This document shows, piece by piece, positions 53,101 through 56,171 of a DNA stretch of 64,000 nt. The stretch spans positions 126,058,754-126,122,753 of the forward strand of contig CP136061.1 in NCBI GenBank assembly GCA_032622095.1, given 5' to 3'. The position numbers and the translations under genes are program-made. The notes under the pieces are model-generated. The model did not search any database and was not told the DNA's origin. It saw only the letters and a list, made by a program, of their open reading frames with translations. How positions within the stretch are numbered: the stretch's first letter is position 1; the number at the start of each line of letters is the position of its first letter. Origin of the DNA: Siphonodentalium dalli (lineage: Eukaryota; Mollusca; Scaphopoda; Gadilida; Siphonodentaliidae).

Positions 53101-55683
53101 TCGTATATATGCGAGGATCCCTATGGGCGACTCGCATATATAAGATAATGCATTGGCACAGAGTTTTCGCAAAATTTTAGAAAACTCCAGTCATGGAAGG
53201 GTTAAAGATCCGAGTTTATCAATTTCGGGATAAATAAAATTCGACAAATGCATGTACATGTATGTGCATCTGTCGTCCAGGAAAGAAGACAACGCTCCGT
53301 TTTTTTCTAAAAATAAAAGGCAAAATTCTACTGTTTCGAAAAAAATTGTCATTTTCGCGGTGTTTTGCTAATTTTATAAAAAAGTCAGTGTCTGTATGAA
53401 ATGTTCAAGAATATATATATTTTTGAAAATATTAATAATGGGTGCGCTTTATCATAGTCGATTTGCAACAATTAATACAACCAGTATTAAATTATTTCGC
53501 CATGTATATATTTCTAAATGTTTGACACACATAATGGCTTTTCCTGGATGTTTAGTTTATCCTATCACCGCAAAAATGACAACTTTATAATAAAAAAAAA
53601 CGTTATATATACGTTACAGGTAAGGTACATGACCACTTGACCAAGGGTGAGATAATTAAATTCGGTCGCCTTAGACTGTCCTCAATGAGTGTTTTCAGAG
53701 TATTTAAAGTCCATATATATTATACAGGTTATTGAATTGTTTAATGCATAAAGCCACCATTTAAGGTGGAACATGCCACGTACTTATCGGCCCATGGAAT
53801 GTGACTAATACCGGATTATATAATGTCACGAATCTCTACTATGACTATGATTATTTATTCATAACTCAATATAACATATATTTTTACACAATTAATGTAT
53901 ACAGACAATGAGTTATTGGGGATGGCATAATCTGTAAAGGCTGTCTTCCTGCCGTCCCCAAAACCGGAGGATATAAAGAAATCATAGAATTATGTTAATT
54001 ACTTAAATATATATAGAATGTTTACATTTGTTTCGAAAAGAAGAAACATTCAAGTAATAATATTCGTCCATCGCTCAGCTAATAAGATATAATGTATAAT
54101 ATATCAGTGCAATGTTTTGAGGAGATGAGGTCATAGTATAGGTCGTTCATGATTGAGGTTCGCAATGAGATGAAATGGAATAAGATGGGGGATGGTAAAT
54201 ACTTTTTTTTTTTAGGGTATTAATTTTTAGGGAATCATTATTCAACTATTACTATATTGGTAAACTAAATTATGAGGATTACTCATGAGCACAGTCAGGA
54301 CATCTATTGTGTGTACATTTTGGTTTCATTTGGTAAGTAGATAGGATCGTTCGAGAATAGTCGTTTTTAAACATTGGTCTTGTTGGGAGATCTTTAAGTC
54401 TATCTTCTAAATGGTTCCATATATTTGGAAAATTATGTTCCGGTAAATCTTCTGAGAAAACACTCTAGCTATTCACTTAGAGATAACAGCCCATCCGTTC
54501 AAAACATGTGATCTTGTTGTTGTTCTGATGGAGAACTTTATAACATTGAACAAACAACGCAGGGAATATATTTCTTAGTTATCACGTGTTCCTTAATCTA
54601 TTACACAGTCGGGTTTGGTCCCAGCTCGAGATTGCACGAGTTCTGTGAGTCGATATCGCAATAACCATTAATTCCCGGGAGAAATTCCATGATTGTAAGC
54701 GACAATGCAAATCAAAATCGGCTCAAAAAACAACAAAGTTACATAAAACTTGTAATTTCCAGATAGGGCCTTAATGTACCATGAAATTCATACGTTCCTA
54801 TCGAACGTCGAAATAGGGTCACACACCTGAAATGTATTACCTGCACTGGTTTATTTTCAATGTTATAAACTTCTCTGTCAGAAAATCAAAAAGTTGTCAG
54901 GGTTTGAAGCGTGAGGTATGATCTCTACGGGCGTAGCCAGATTAGAGATTCATGACATTCATCGACTATCGGATTAATTTTAGACAGGACATATATGCTA
55001 GCTGGACAGGTGACTCAAATAAAAATATCAGACATAGTCAAACAACATTGAGTGTAATAGCATGTATATGTGTAACATGCAAGTGTGTATCAACATACAA
55101 TAACTAATTGCATCTGTTTTTGATAAATATATTGAATGAATAGTTTTATTACAATATTAGTCCATTCACATATACAAACACTACTCGTGCCTCTAGAATG
55201 AGATCCAACCCTTTATAAACTAAAACATCATTGACGTGTATTTATCCAATAGGAAATGTTCAGATAATAAGTTGAGTTTATTATCAAAACATTTCCCTCA
55301 ATAAGTAGGACTCCTTCTGCACTTTTATTTATCTGACGGCTGATTATATTACCTGTGCATCCTTGCAAATCAATAATAGATCATTCCGATGTACACTTTT
55401 AACTGAATCATTGGAAGAGTCCATTTAGTATATAAAGGGTCAATCTACACTTTGACACACGTTGCACCATATATATCACACAAGATGGCGCTGATGTGAC
55501 CAATGTAAACTTACCTCTGCCGCCAATTCCGTCGGGTGCTCCCGGAATGTTTGTAAGCCCGTCTGTGATTCACACTCTCTTGATATCTCTTCATGACAAC
55601 CCATTTACGCCCTGCCGAGTCGAACGTGCACCATAATGATATGATGATGATGAAAAGAATCAACCAATTTGTGACGACTATAC
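11329..55683 (-). CDS. DAGLA: sn-1-specific diacylglycerol lipase, 14 exons seen, 5' end missing
   Basis: Whole-locus entry; exons are listed separately. DAGL hydrolyses diacylglycerol at the sn-1 position to give 2-arachidonoylglycerol, at the plasma membrane with the active site on the cytoplasmic side. I joined 14 exons (55515-55683, 39933-40017, 37839-37958, 33059-33252, 30984-31128, 28653-28736, 25664-25741, 23627-23707, 22442-22584, 21776-21844, 17657-17729, 16225-16433, 13719-13851, 11329-12822). All introns are GT-AG and all phases agree, giving 1,024 residues. Visible residues: last membrane helix about 1-20, lipase core about 95-530 with Ser333, Asp385 and His516, tail 528-1024. The Ser-Asp spacing of 52 residues equals that of human DAGL alpha (Ser472, Asp524). 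The start codon and first three helices (roughly 110-140 residues) are not in any exon I recognise. The long tail favours a DAGLA-like over a DAGLB-like form, while the linker near residues 50-90 reads closest to the insect enzyme, so this may be a pre-duplication orthologue. Confidence 0.93.
11590..11829 (-). repeat. Coding minisatellite, three copies of about 81 bp, in the DAGL tail
   Basis: The unit encodes (M/L)TP(L/S)V-x-EVHTQ-(x)5-PxK-xPVRNAS-like text: MTPSVQTQHSNDAQPKDPVQ, then MTPLVTEVHTQHCNETPPKT, then LTPLVAEVHTQQHSDEAPLK. On the plus strand the same units show as GGAGTCA...TGTTGTGTATGCACTTC blocks near 11640, 11725 and 11800. In-frame repeat, so copy number can vary without breaking the protein. 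Confidence 0.85.
12823..13718 (-). other. DAGL intron before the last exon
   Basis: Contains a G tract at 13009-13022. Near 13030-13090 an ATAATAA...TTATTATCTGAACATTTCCT block is shared with 35318-35485 and 55207-55345. Otherwise nothing recognised. Confidence 0.6.
13719..13851 (-). CDS. DAGLA: DAGL exon with catalytic His
   Basis: Acceptor CTTACCAG, then codons FICGRNGPVYQAIWADTTNF and DEVLISPTMINDHMPDNVLE; donor AAAAG|GTTCGT, a weak donor apart from GT. The His of NDHMPD (codon 13752-13754) aligns with the catalytic His of the family, human DAGL alpha His650 (established knowledge). Enters in phase with a Gly codon split across the upstream intron and leaves in phase 0 into VLIDDG of the last exon. 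Confidence 0.92.
14065..14350 (-). mobile_element. Interspersed repeat family E (copy 1)
   Basis: The reverse complement contains GGAACAGAAAAGAGCGTT, TTTCACTTCTGTGC, AAGTATTTTTCAGAG and TATCAATATTTCGTGTATT, all in the same order at 36890-37200 on the plus strand. A diverged third copy lies at 62100-62340. No protein recognised. Confidence 0.7.
14525..14700 (+). mobile_element. Fragment of the 18.3-19.7 kb foldback family
   Basis: TTTAAAGACACGGATGGC..., TGCTGTTAATATATTCACAT and TTGTTCTTATACTAGTACC match the left inner part of 18830-19020, in the same orientation. Cut off after TGTGTAAACGAAGGCC. Confidence 0.6.
15634..16086. mobile_element. TTAA-flanked twin-hairpin MITE, copy 1 (left end degenerate)
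   Basis: Two palindromes with arms of about 30 bp (TGCCAATGCATTATCTTATA.../...AGAGAATGCATTGG at 15634-15706 and 15971-16040) flank a T-rich core built of AATTTTT/CATTTTT steps. The right end GGAAGCTCCCGTCATCAAAG GGTTAA closes with TTAA. Compare complete copies at 32750-32974, 52383-52782 and 52943-53205. In the intron between exons 16225-16433 and 13719-13851. Confidence 0.75.
16225..16433 (-). CDS. DAGLA: DAGL exon: loop between catalytic Asp and His
   Basis: Acceptor TTTTCCAG, then WKIITHSLLCCCPEKYDIEA; ends in HIIHIVRK-type text (PPGTIIHIVRKHQDESG) and donor GTACGT. The PLFPPGTIIHIV block corresponds to the conserved PLYPPGRIIH of the family. The Arg usually seen after PPG is Thr here. 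The segment with three adjacent Cys and NRDEEVLIGTRGRDVT lies where the family has its variable regulatory loop. The Cys cluster could be acylated (inference). Confidence 0.92.
16434..17656 (-). other. DAGL intron with C tracts and GGAAAATTTCC motifs
   Basis: C tracts at 16519-16532, 16859-16872 and 17060-17077, plus four or more palindromic GTTGGAAAATTTCCAAC-like motifs between 16879 and 17046. Part of the same text (C tract, then GACATT/AAATTCC and TTTCCAA blocks) recurs at 48540-48665 and 51510-51620, so this is another dispersed repeat. Confidence 0.55.
17657..17729 (-). CDS. DAGLA: DAGL exon after the catalytic Asp
   Basis: Acceptor TTTCCAG, then G completing Arg, then IGLSQMESLRTDLINVIKAS DSPK; donor GTAAGG. 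Matches the RIGL-x-QxExLRxDLxxxIxxS stretch that follows the catalytic Asp in DAGL enzymes. Amphipathic helix on the lipase surface (inference from the pattern). Confidence 0.92.
17875..18240 (-). mobile_element. Interspersed repeat family D (copy 1)
   Basis: The reverse complement of this stretch matches 34490-34880 and 37370-37780: CTCAGAG.., a GACCAAATT...GATGAAG block, GGATAACTCTAA, ACTATAGTTGACA and TAATCGATT. An (AAC)n microsatellite at 17928-17943 corresponds to (GTT)n at 37687-37715, so the simple repeat is part of the element. Confidence 0.7.
18335..19735. mobile_element. Foldback element about 1.4 kb with nested inverted arms
   Basis: Outer arms: ACCGATTACATTCATAGCCA near 18354 pairs with the GACTACGAATGTGATCGGTG region near 19670; both include TTTTCAAATCGATC. 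Middle arms: GCAGCGCTAACAAGATCT at 18738 pairs with AGATCTTGTTAGCGCTGC at 19537, followed by the CACTAACATTGTT pairing. Inner core 18830-19380 carries TTTAAAG...GGCGGCG-type ends and repeats of AAAGAGCGTTTAT. The core recurs inverted at 31250-31800. No coding frame. Confidence 0.7.
19736..21279 (-). other. DAGL intron sequence, no gene recognised
   Basis: Near 20030-20350 are repeated GATACGATA/CACGATAC motifs. Open frames at 20769-21118 have no recognisable domain. Nothing else supported. Confidence 0.5.
21280..21552. mobile_element. TTAA-flanked twin-hairpin MITE, copy 2 (right end eroded)
   Basis: The left end TTAACTCTTTCATGACGGGA has a partial duplication of ATGACGGGAGC. It carries two hairpins with the TATATGCGAG/CTCGCATAT-type core (21353-21412 and 21445-21512). 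The right end still reads GGTTTTCGCAAACTTTCAGG and AAGCTCCAGTC but lacks the AAAGGGTTAA terminus. Confidence 0.65.
21776..21844 (-). CDS. DAGLA: DAGL exon with catalytic Asp
   Basis: Acceptor TTTTTTCAG, then T completing Ser, then DICVEETKSYITSVVVAKDV VP, and a split Arg codon before donor GTGAGT. Asp of AKDVVPR (codon 21787-21789) aligns with the catalytic Asp in the family's LGKDxVPR motif. Here Leu-Gly is Val-Ala, a mild change outside the catalytic residue. Confidence 0.93.
22442..22584 (-). CDS. DAGLA: DAGL exon with nucleophile serine
   Basis: Acceptor TTTTCTAAG, then DADVKNYDVVLVGHSLGAGT AAILAILMKQRFPTLHCYSY SPPGGLL; donor GTGAGG. GHSLGAG is the nucleophile elbow of lipase class 3 enzymes. 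The serine codon is 22540-22542 and corresponds to human DAGL alpha Ser472. CYSYSPPGGLLS is the next diagnostic DAGL block. Confidence 0.96.
22978..23527. mobile_element. Foldback/hairpin element, about 548 bp
   Basis: Left arm (about 22978-23232) starts TTTTATTTGGATTCCACTAT and the right arm (about 23270-23525) ends with its inverse, CCACTATACG region mirrored as CGTATAGTGGAATCCAAAT. Arms are about 255 bp with few mismatches and a loop near 37 bp. Internal landmarks pair in order: GTTGATCAACTTG, GATCTTTCACGA, CATAGCATGGATT, GTATACGGTATA, GTTAAAAACGAA. It lies wholly in the intron between exons 23627-23707 and 22442-22584, ending about 100 nt before the upstream exon's donor. Confidence 0.85.
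23627..23707 (-). CDS. DAGLA: DAGL exon GMVQAAVYIDKK
   Basis: Acceptor TTTCACAG, then GMVQAAVYIDKKIEEQKILE HAFSRVT; donor GTAAGT. Corresponds to the conserved GHKGM-x-x-A-x-YI helix of DAGL that follows the HK of the preceding exon. Phase 0 on both sides. Confidence 0.93.
24222..25510 (-). mobile_element. Non-LTR retrotransposon (LINE) 3' fragment, defective
   Basis: Two overlapping minus-strand frames (25510 to 24662, and 24677 to 24222) are parts of one protein split by a frameshift near 24700-24720; the second frame reads RRFQGIQERALVDKLKSEHL across the break. The first holds the C-terminal half of a reverse transcriptase: FRHLLFAVDLVLLSE is motif C with the first Asp of the usual ADD changed to Val (codon 25397-25399). 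After it come the thumb (YLGIKF) and KLFDKLIKPIMLYGCEIW, typical of LINE proteins. The second ends in LCSVCNSKQIESEYHFILEC, a Cys-His knuckle found at the C terminus of several LINE clades. The first part of RT and any ORF1 are absent. Same strand as DAGL, in its intron. Dead copy. Confidence 0.88.
25511..25547. repeat. 36-bp block repeated at 26424-26458
   Basis: TTTATGATATTCCGATATGC through TGGTTGTCGTTTTA occurs here and, with one change, at 26424-26458. Here it abuts a TTAAGGGCATTACT end like that of the hairpin MITE at 26188-26395, suggesting repeated nested insertion at the LINE edge. Confidence 0.6.
25664..25741 (-). CDS. DAGLA: DAGL exon DVLTDLNAEAEV
   Basis: Acceptor TTTCACCAG, then DVLTDLNAEAEVIPLTPEKT DWFGHK; donor GTACGT. 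The DVLTDL block and DWxGHK are diagnostic of DAGL. Family members usually have Leu before GHK; here it is Phe. Confidence 0.94.
25980..26530. repeat. Nested inverted segments around a hairpin MITE
   Basis: AAAAGACACACATGAT at 25998 and AAAAGACACACGGATATC at 26034 pair with GAGATCATGTGTGTCTTTTT at 26470 and GATATCATGTGTGTCTTG at 26499. AATGCCCATTCCAATTCCG at 26137 is the inverse of 25490-25512 in the LINE. The hairpin MITE 26188-26395 sits in the middle. Confidence 0.55.
26188..26395. mobile_element. Hairpin MITE CAGTAATGCYCTAA, copy 1
   Basis: Ends TACAGTAATGCCCTAAATAA and (inverted) TACAGTAATGCCCTTAATAA, followed on both arms by TCGACTCCTTAACC, CAGAATTAT and GGATTTAGTCG blocks, so nearly the whole 208 bp folds on itself. 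TA at each end fits a Tc1/mariner-type target. Other copies at 38033-38145 and 42505-42713. Confidence 0.8.
26531..28390 (-). other. DAGL intron sequence, no exon recognised
   Basis: No recognisable element or exon. Minus frame 26960-27217 and plus frames 27292-27474 and 28091-28366 look like chance. Confidence 0.5.
28394..28453 (-). CDS. Candidate 60-nt cassette exon of DAGL
   Basis: On the minus strand a TTTTTGCAAG acceptor is followed by 60 open nucleotides (NKNFIGFSKLRVMVLDNETL) and a perfect GTAAGT donor. Both flanking DAGL exons (28653-28736 ending LSLQ, 25664-25741 starting DVLTDL) are phase 0, so inclusion would add exactly 20 residues without breaking frame. The insert would fall between VRGTLSLQ and DVLTDL, a contiguous block in known DAGLs, so the constitutive form must skip it. 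The polypyrimidine tract is short. Could be coincidence. Confidence 0.33.
28653..28736 (-). CDS. DAGLA: DAGL exon IGETPFYVAIDH
   Basis: Acceptor CTATTTCGCAG, then IGETPFYVAIDHKYKKVVIC VRGTLSLQ; donor GTAATG. ETPFYVA-D and VVIxxRGTLS are hallmark DAGL strands at the start of the alpha/beta-hydrolase core. Phase 0 on both sides. Confidence 0.95.
28737..29724 (-). other. DAGL intron sequence, no exon recognised
   Basis: A G tract lies at 29250-29259. Open frames at 28785-28997 and 29264-29629 have no recognisable domain and no supporting splice sites. Confidence 0.5.
29725..30145. mobile_element. Long-TIR MITE, complete copy C
   Basis: Left arm ATAGTGTTTCTGTCATTTGA through GTGAGAATTTAGTGA; right arm GCCCTCTGGGGACCTCATTC, TGCAAATGACAGACACACTA and TTTCAAGCC. 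Internal AAAATGCATAATCCATGTGA and AACATCACCAACTTCAAG match 7966-8935. In the intron between exons 30984-31128 and 28653-28736. Confidence 0.75.
30984..31128 (-). CDS. DAGLA: DAGL exon: cysteine-rich DNCCHCNYAAL
   Basis: Acceptor TTTCCGTAG, then T completing Ser, then CCCIHCCAKRPKYSELIGDN CCHCNYAALKKLSGLKNVDI IYVTYHVD; donor GTGAGT. DNCC-x-CN-x-AAL and IIYVTYH-D are strongly conserved in DAGL. The two Cys clusters lie on the linker before the first core strand. In animals this Cys-rich stretch is a likely membrane-contact/acylation segment (inference). Confidence 0.94.
31245..31800 (-). mobile_element. Inverted copy of the 18.83-19.38 kb core
   Basis: Reverse complement of 18830-19380 over about 540 bp. 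Landmarks: AACGCTCTTTATTATTTCCA, AACGCTCTTTATGTTTACCA, TATCCGGATCTAAACAAAAG, and ends GGCACGGGCGGCGTTCGTTG and CCGCCCGTATCTTTAAA. The two ends are imperfect TIRs with TTTAAAG at the tips, so this core can stand alone. Confidence 0.8.
32250..32665 (+). mobile_element. Interspersed repeat family C (copy 1)
   Basis: AACACTCCGGTAGGGTGATC, ATTCTTATATATTAATTAAA, AGTTTATCGCCGA, GTAAATATTTACAATTGAGC and TTCTATGGAGTGGTA occur in the same order at 35505-35885. An inverted copy lies at 58885-59135. The open frame 32474-32680 is within the element and has no known domain. Confidence 0.75.
32750..32974. mobile_element. TTAA-flanked twin-hairpin MITE, copy 3 (complete)
   Basis: Ends TTAACCCTTCCACGACGG and (inverted right end) TTAACCCTTTCATGACGGGA. 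A TTAA target followed by CCC at each tip is the signature of piggyBac-type transposition (established knowledge). One full hairpin (GCCAATGCATCCTCTTATAT ... AGAGAATACATTGGC, 32812-32873) and one reduced one. 225 bp, no coding capacity. Confidence 0.8.
33059..33252 (-). CDS. DAGLA: DAGL exon YQYLSGVPVTPTTRFLEL
   Basis: Acceptor GTCTTGCAG, then GKSRVYQYLSGVPVTPTTRF and on to VVHYMKFALAAYGWPATVRG, ending in a split Ser codon at donor GTAAGC. LSGxPVT...YMxFALAAYGWP is diagnostic of DAGL. The junction with the upstream exon (LLRV|GKSR) appears 5-6 residues shorter than relatives, so a microexon of about 15-18 nt may be missing from this reconstruction. Confidence 0.94.
33226..34037. repeat. Tandem duplication of about 400 bp including an exon start
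   Basis: Unit 1 (33226-33642) starts inside the DAGL exon at ACAAATACTGATACACTCTG and runs into the upstream intron. Unit 2 (33643-34037) starts ACAAATACTGATATACTATG. Shared blocks in order: GCAATCAAATG, CACTTCAACA, GTACGAACCAG, ATATGTGTGATT, CAGAAGTTTCAGTTTG, TTTTGTG-type, GTCCCCATACA and GGAGATCCAGGCT. Identity roughly 75-80 percent by eye. Confidence 0.85.
33643..33681 (-). pseudogene. Duplicated 5' piece of a DAGL exon, acceptor lost
   Basis: The minus strand reads CTGCCTTGCTGTGCGCGAGC and then ATAGTATATCAGTATTTGTA. It matches the true exon start CTGTCTTGCAG|GGCAAGAGCA GAGTGTATCAGTATTTGTC, but the acceptor AG has become TG. Only about 28 nt of exon were copied, so it cannot act as an exon by itself. 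Confidence 0.75.
34490..34880 (+). mobile_element. Interspersed repeat family D (copy 2)
   Basis: ATTCGAGTCGAGGAACCCAT, TCAAAGCTCAGAG, GGTCTGGGACCAAATTTGGG, GATGAAGGTGGATAACTCTA and ACTATAGTTGACAATGGTTA are shared with 37370-37780, and inverted with 17875-18240. Confidence 0.75.
35318..35485 (+). repeat. Small dispersed repeat with AGGAAATGTTCAGAT
   Basis: The AACCCTTT start, CATTGACGAGTA, ATAGGAAATGTTCAGATA, the inverted TTTATCTGAACATTT and CCTTCTG blocks recur at 55207-55345, and partly at 13030-13090. Contains a short hairpin. Confidence 0.6.
35505..35885 (+). mobile_element. Interspersed repeat family C (copy 2)
   Basis: Parallel copy of 32250-32665 with the same order of blocks, ending CATAATATGTCTTTAA. 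Roughly 80 percent identical by eye. Confidence 0.75.
36890..37200 (+). mobile_element. Interspersed repeat family E (copy 2)
   Basis: Shares AACAGAAAAGAGCGTTTCGT, TTTCACTTCTGTGCG, GGTTGCGACAATGGCAAGTA and TATCAATATTTCGTGTATT with the inverted copy at 14065-14350. The 24-bp text from GGTTGCGACAATGGCAAGTA onward also appears inside the hairpin MITE at 38033-38145, so that MITE has captured a piece of this repeat. The open frame 36881-37180 is within the repeat. Confidence 0.7.
37370..37785 (+). mobile_element. Interspersed repeat family D (copy 3), with (GTT)n
   Basis: Same blocks as 34490-34880. The (GTT)n tract at 37687-37730 replaces the short A/T run of copy 2. It ends about 55 nt before the donor side of the exon 37839-37958. 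Confidence 0.75.
37839..37958 (-). CDS. DAGLA: DAGL exon LFTDFFRDLDVVPSDVVAGL
   Basis: Acceptor TTCTACTTACAG, then NSITEVAQLFTDFFRDLDVV and PSDVVAGLVLLRHHQKLLRV; donor GTAAGT. FFRDLDxVPSDxxAGLxLL is the signature of the cytoplasmic segment that leads into the lipase core of all DAGLs. 120 nt, phase 0 on both sides. Confidence 0.95.
38011..38230. repeat. Intron segment duplicated at 39048-39150, with MITE insertion
   Basis: GGTCTCAC-TGTGGTGTACAG, then (after the MITE) TTGGAATTCCCAAGTGCCCG CTCCCTCGAACCATACTGA. At 39048-39150 the same two halves are joined directly (GTGTACAGCTTGGAATTTC), so the second copy shows the state without the MITE. Confidence 0.8.
38033..38145. mobile_element. Hairpin MITE CAGTAATGCYCTAA, copy 2 (short)
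   Basis: TAATGCTCTAATTAATCGAC and its inverse at 38126-38145 bound a short interior with GGTTGCGACAATGGCAAGTA, shared with 37022. It starts 75 nt upstream of the acceptor of exon 37839-37958, on the branch-point side. Confidence 0.8.
38285..39030. repeat. Array of TTAGTCA / TGACTAA motifs
   Basis: About 15 half-sites in two clusters (38290-38445 and 38915-39022). Many are arranged as TTAGTCA-(AT-rich 1-3)-TGACTAA, for example TTAGTCATAATGACTAAGG, TTAGTCACAATGACTAG and TTAGTCACTATGACTAA. Others are single GTTAGTCAAAGTGAC. Spacing is irregular (about 20-40 bp), unlike a simple tandem repeat. TGACTAA resembles AP-1 half-site pairs. No function can be assigned. Confidence 0.75.
38456..38517. repeat. 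Perfect 28-bp-arm hairpin
   Basis: ACAATTTCCGCCAAATTACA to its exact inverse TGTAATTTGGCGGAAATTGT, with TGTTCGCA/TGCGAACA inner stem and a 6-nt TTGTCA loop. It separates the two TTAGTCA clusters. Confidence 0.9.
39933..40017 (-). CDS. DAGLA: DAGL exon KAMRAYEESWDRRFKVLCCC
   Basis: Acceptor TCTCTTTCAG, then A completing Arg, then KAMRAYEESWDRRFKVLCCC VQRKGRNR; donor GTAAGT. Matches the conserved RQRK-x-MRAY-x-x-SWD...LLxCC cytoplasmic linker after the fourth membrane helix. The triple Cys is a possible acylation site (inference). Confidence 0.93.
40018..41498 (-). other. Large DAGL intron, no gene recognised
   Basis: The stretch between the exon and the palindrome has overlapping short open frames (40447-41119) with no domain or splice support. 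Confidence 0.5.
41499..41612. mobile_element. Perfect 114-bp palindrome, likely Tc1/mariner-type MITE
   Basis: 57-bp arms with no mismatch and no loop: TACGACACTTCGGACTTCGC ... ATAATC|ATAAT|ATTAT ... GCGAAGTCCGAAGTGTCGTA. Ends in TA on both sides, and the flanks differ (GATCTATGC and TGTTACTA). Either a very young foldback insertion or a fold-back sequencing artefact. Confidence 0.85.
42505..42713. mobile_element. Hairpin MITE CAGTAATGCYCTAA, copy 3
   Basis: AGTAATGCTCTAATTAATCG ... CGATTAATTAGAGCATT with arms of about 95 bp including AACCACAGCAGAATTATGGG, GGATTTAGTCGGAAATATGG, CTTGTTGCCATTCA. Near-complete stem with a short CTCTCGGCGAGAG loop. Confidence 0.85.
42714..42862. mobile_element. 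Second hairpin element directly abutting copy 3
   Basis: Arms AAATATATACACGGTGTAGA... GTGTATGGTCAAGTTGTACC ACAAAAAA and the inverse at 42805-42860. Inner hairpin ATTGTAGGACGAC/ GGAGTCCTACAAT. A partial relative (GTGGTACAATT / AATTGTACCAC) lies at 43617-43660. Confidence 0.75.
42863..44100 (-). other. DAGL intron sequence, no gene recognised
   Basis: Holds only the small GTACCAC hairpin at 43617-43660. Open frames 43520-44043 lack domains. Confidence 0.5.
44101..44176. repeat. (GAT)n microsatellite
   Basis: GATGGTGGTGATGATGATG run continuing to GATGCTGCTGTTGATGATG. It produces artificial poly-Asp, poly-Met and poly-Ile frames on the two strands. Confidence 0.95.
44177..45164 (-). other. DAGL intron sequence, no gene recognised
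   Basis: Nothing supported beyond unique AT-rich DNA. Confidence 0.5.
45165..45525. mobile_element. Long-TIR MITE, complete copy D
   Basis: Left end CAAGCCTTGAAATAATGTGT CTGTCAATTGCGG and right end CGAATGACAGACACATGGAC TATTTCAAGGCTTG are inverted copies, which fixes the outer tips of the family at CAAGCCTTGAAATA. Interior shares ACATGCATACTCGAGGTGAC-like text with the other copies. Confidence 0.8.
45526..48429 (-). other. DAGL intron sequence, no gene recognised
   Basis: Several short plus frames (45714-46033, 47207-47404, 47674-47874, 47910-48155) show no domain. 47674-47874 resembles ordinary coding composition but has no recognisable family or splice support. Confidence 0.45.
48430..48677 (+). 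repeat. Dispersed repeat with G tract, target of the foldback insertion
   Basis: AACGCAAATTCATCTTAACC ... GTCATAATTTGTCTCGTCT ... G tract 48546-48556 ... GACCGAAATGTTCAAGTTCG matches 51370-51640 and 51665-51760. The big foldback element sits inside this repeat. Confidence 0.65.
48678..48686. repeat. 9-bp target-site duplication, left
   Basis: GCCAGCTCG, repeated exactly at 50867-50875 on the other side of the element. Confidence 0.9.
48687..50866. mobile_element. Complete Mutator-like foldback element, 2,180 bp, non-coding
   Basis: Begins GGGTGTGTCTTTTTACCGGA and ends with its exact inverse. The left arm (48687 to about 49245) and right arm (about 50215-50866) match over 550-650 bp at very high identity; the left arm has lost roughly 30 and 110 bp relative to the right (near 49005 and 49085). 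Flanked by a perfect 9-bp direct duplication, the length typical of the Mutator superfamily (established knowledge), which also often has long TIRs. No frame longer than about 100 codons; those seen (48479-48813) lie in the arms. Contains about 14 copies of a module AAAGGTACANANCATGYCCG GATCCG. Inserted in the 15.5-kb DAGL intron. Confidence 0.88.
50867..50875. repeat. 9-bp target-site duplication, right
   Basis: GCCAGCTCG, identical to 48678-48686. Confidence 0.9.
50876..52382. repeat. Dispersed repeats with C/G tracts
   Basis: GCCAGCTCG-like text recurs imperfectly just after the element (GGGCCAGCTCGTCCCAGG at 50906). 51370-51640 and 51665-51760 are two parallel units (CGTAAATTCAT-TGAACCAT, GGCATTAATTCTCACTTTGA, GAAGACA). 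A duplication of about 65 bp (CGATTTTCTTCAAGAATAAT CTA) lies at 52147 and 52238. No gene recognised. Confidence 0.55.
52383..52782. mobile_element. TTAA-flanked twin-hairpin MITE, copy 4 (complete, 400 bp)
   Basis: Perfect 18-bp terminal inverted repeat TTAACCCTTTACCCAACA. Two long hairpins (52411-52480 and 52560-52630), each with GCCAATGCATTCTCTTATAT arms, flank an A-rich core. The tip sequence differs from that of copies 3 and 5 after CCCTTT, so this is a sister subfamily sharing the inner hairpins. Confidence 0.88.
52943..53205. mobile_element. TTAA-flanked twin-hairpin MITE, copy 5 (complete, 263 bp)
   Basis: Ends TTAACCCTTTTATGGCGGGA and (inverted) TTAACCCTTCCATGACTGGA. Two hairpins at 52993-53062 and 53090-53158. 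Lies only 160 bp from copy 4. Confidence 0.85.
53206..55514 (-). other. DAGL intron sequence, no gene recognised
   Basis: AT-rich. A T tract lies at 54205-54213, and the small dispersed repeat of 35318 recurs at 55207-55345. Nothing else supported. Confidence 0.5.
55515..55683 (-). CDS. DAGLA: DAGL exon with the last N-terminal membrane helix (5'-most exon seen)
   Basis: Acceptor TTCTTTTGACAG, then a split Gly codon and IVVTNWLILFIIIISLWCTF DSAGRKWVVMKRYQ...RNWRQR; donor GTAAGT. One hydrophobic helix of about 20 residues, then WCTFDSAGRxWVxMKRYQ and NWRQR, as in the junction between helix 4 and the cytoplasmic linker of DAGL. The codon is split at its 5' edge, so at least one more upstream exon must exist. 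Confidence 0.94.
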
Positions 55684-56171
55684 CTGTCAAAAGAAAATAA
55701 TAAAATACTTGTAGTCTTCTGTGTTACTGGACACCATTAGCGTAATGAATACATGTGTAGACAGAACGCAACGCGGAATAGGACTTACAAAAAAGCCACA
55801 ATAGGCTTGTTGTCTCATCCCATTCCAATCGGTGTCAGACCGGTTTTCCGAAGACCTATTACTACGAAGGCCCACAACTCCGAAGACCCGATTCTCCGAC
55901 GGTCCACAACTCCGAAGACCCGATTCTCCGACGGCCCATAACTCCGAAGACCCGATTCTCCGACGGCCCGTAACTCCGAAGATCCGATTCTCCGAAAGCC
56001 CATAACTCCGAAGGGCCGATTCTCCGAAGACCTATAACTCCGAAGACCTATAACTCCGAAGGCCCGATTCTCCGACGGCCCATAACTCCGAAGGTCCGAT
56101 TCTCCGAAGGTCCGATTCTCCGAAGATTTTGTTTTATCGGGGTATTATCGTTTACTAAATAGTGTACAGTC

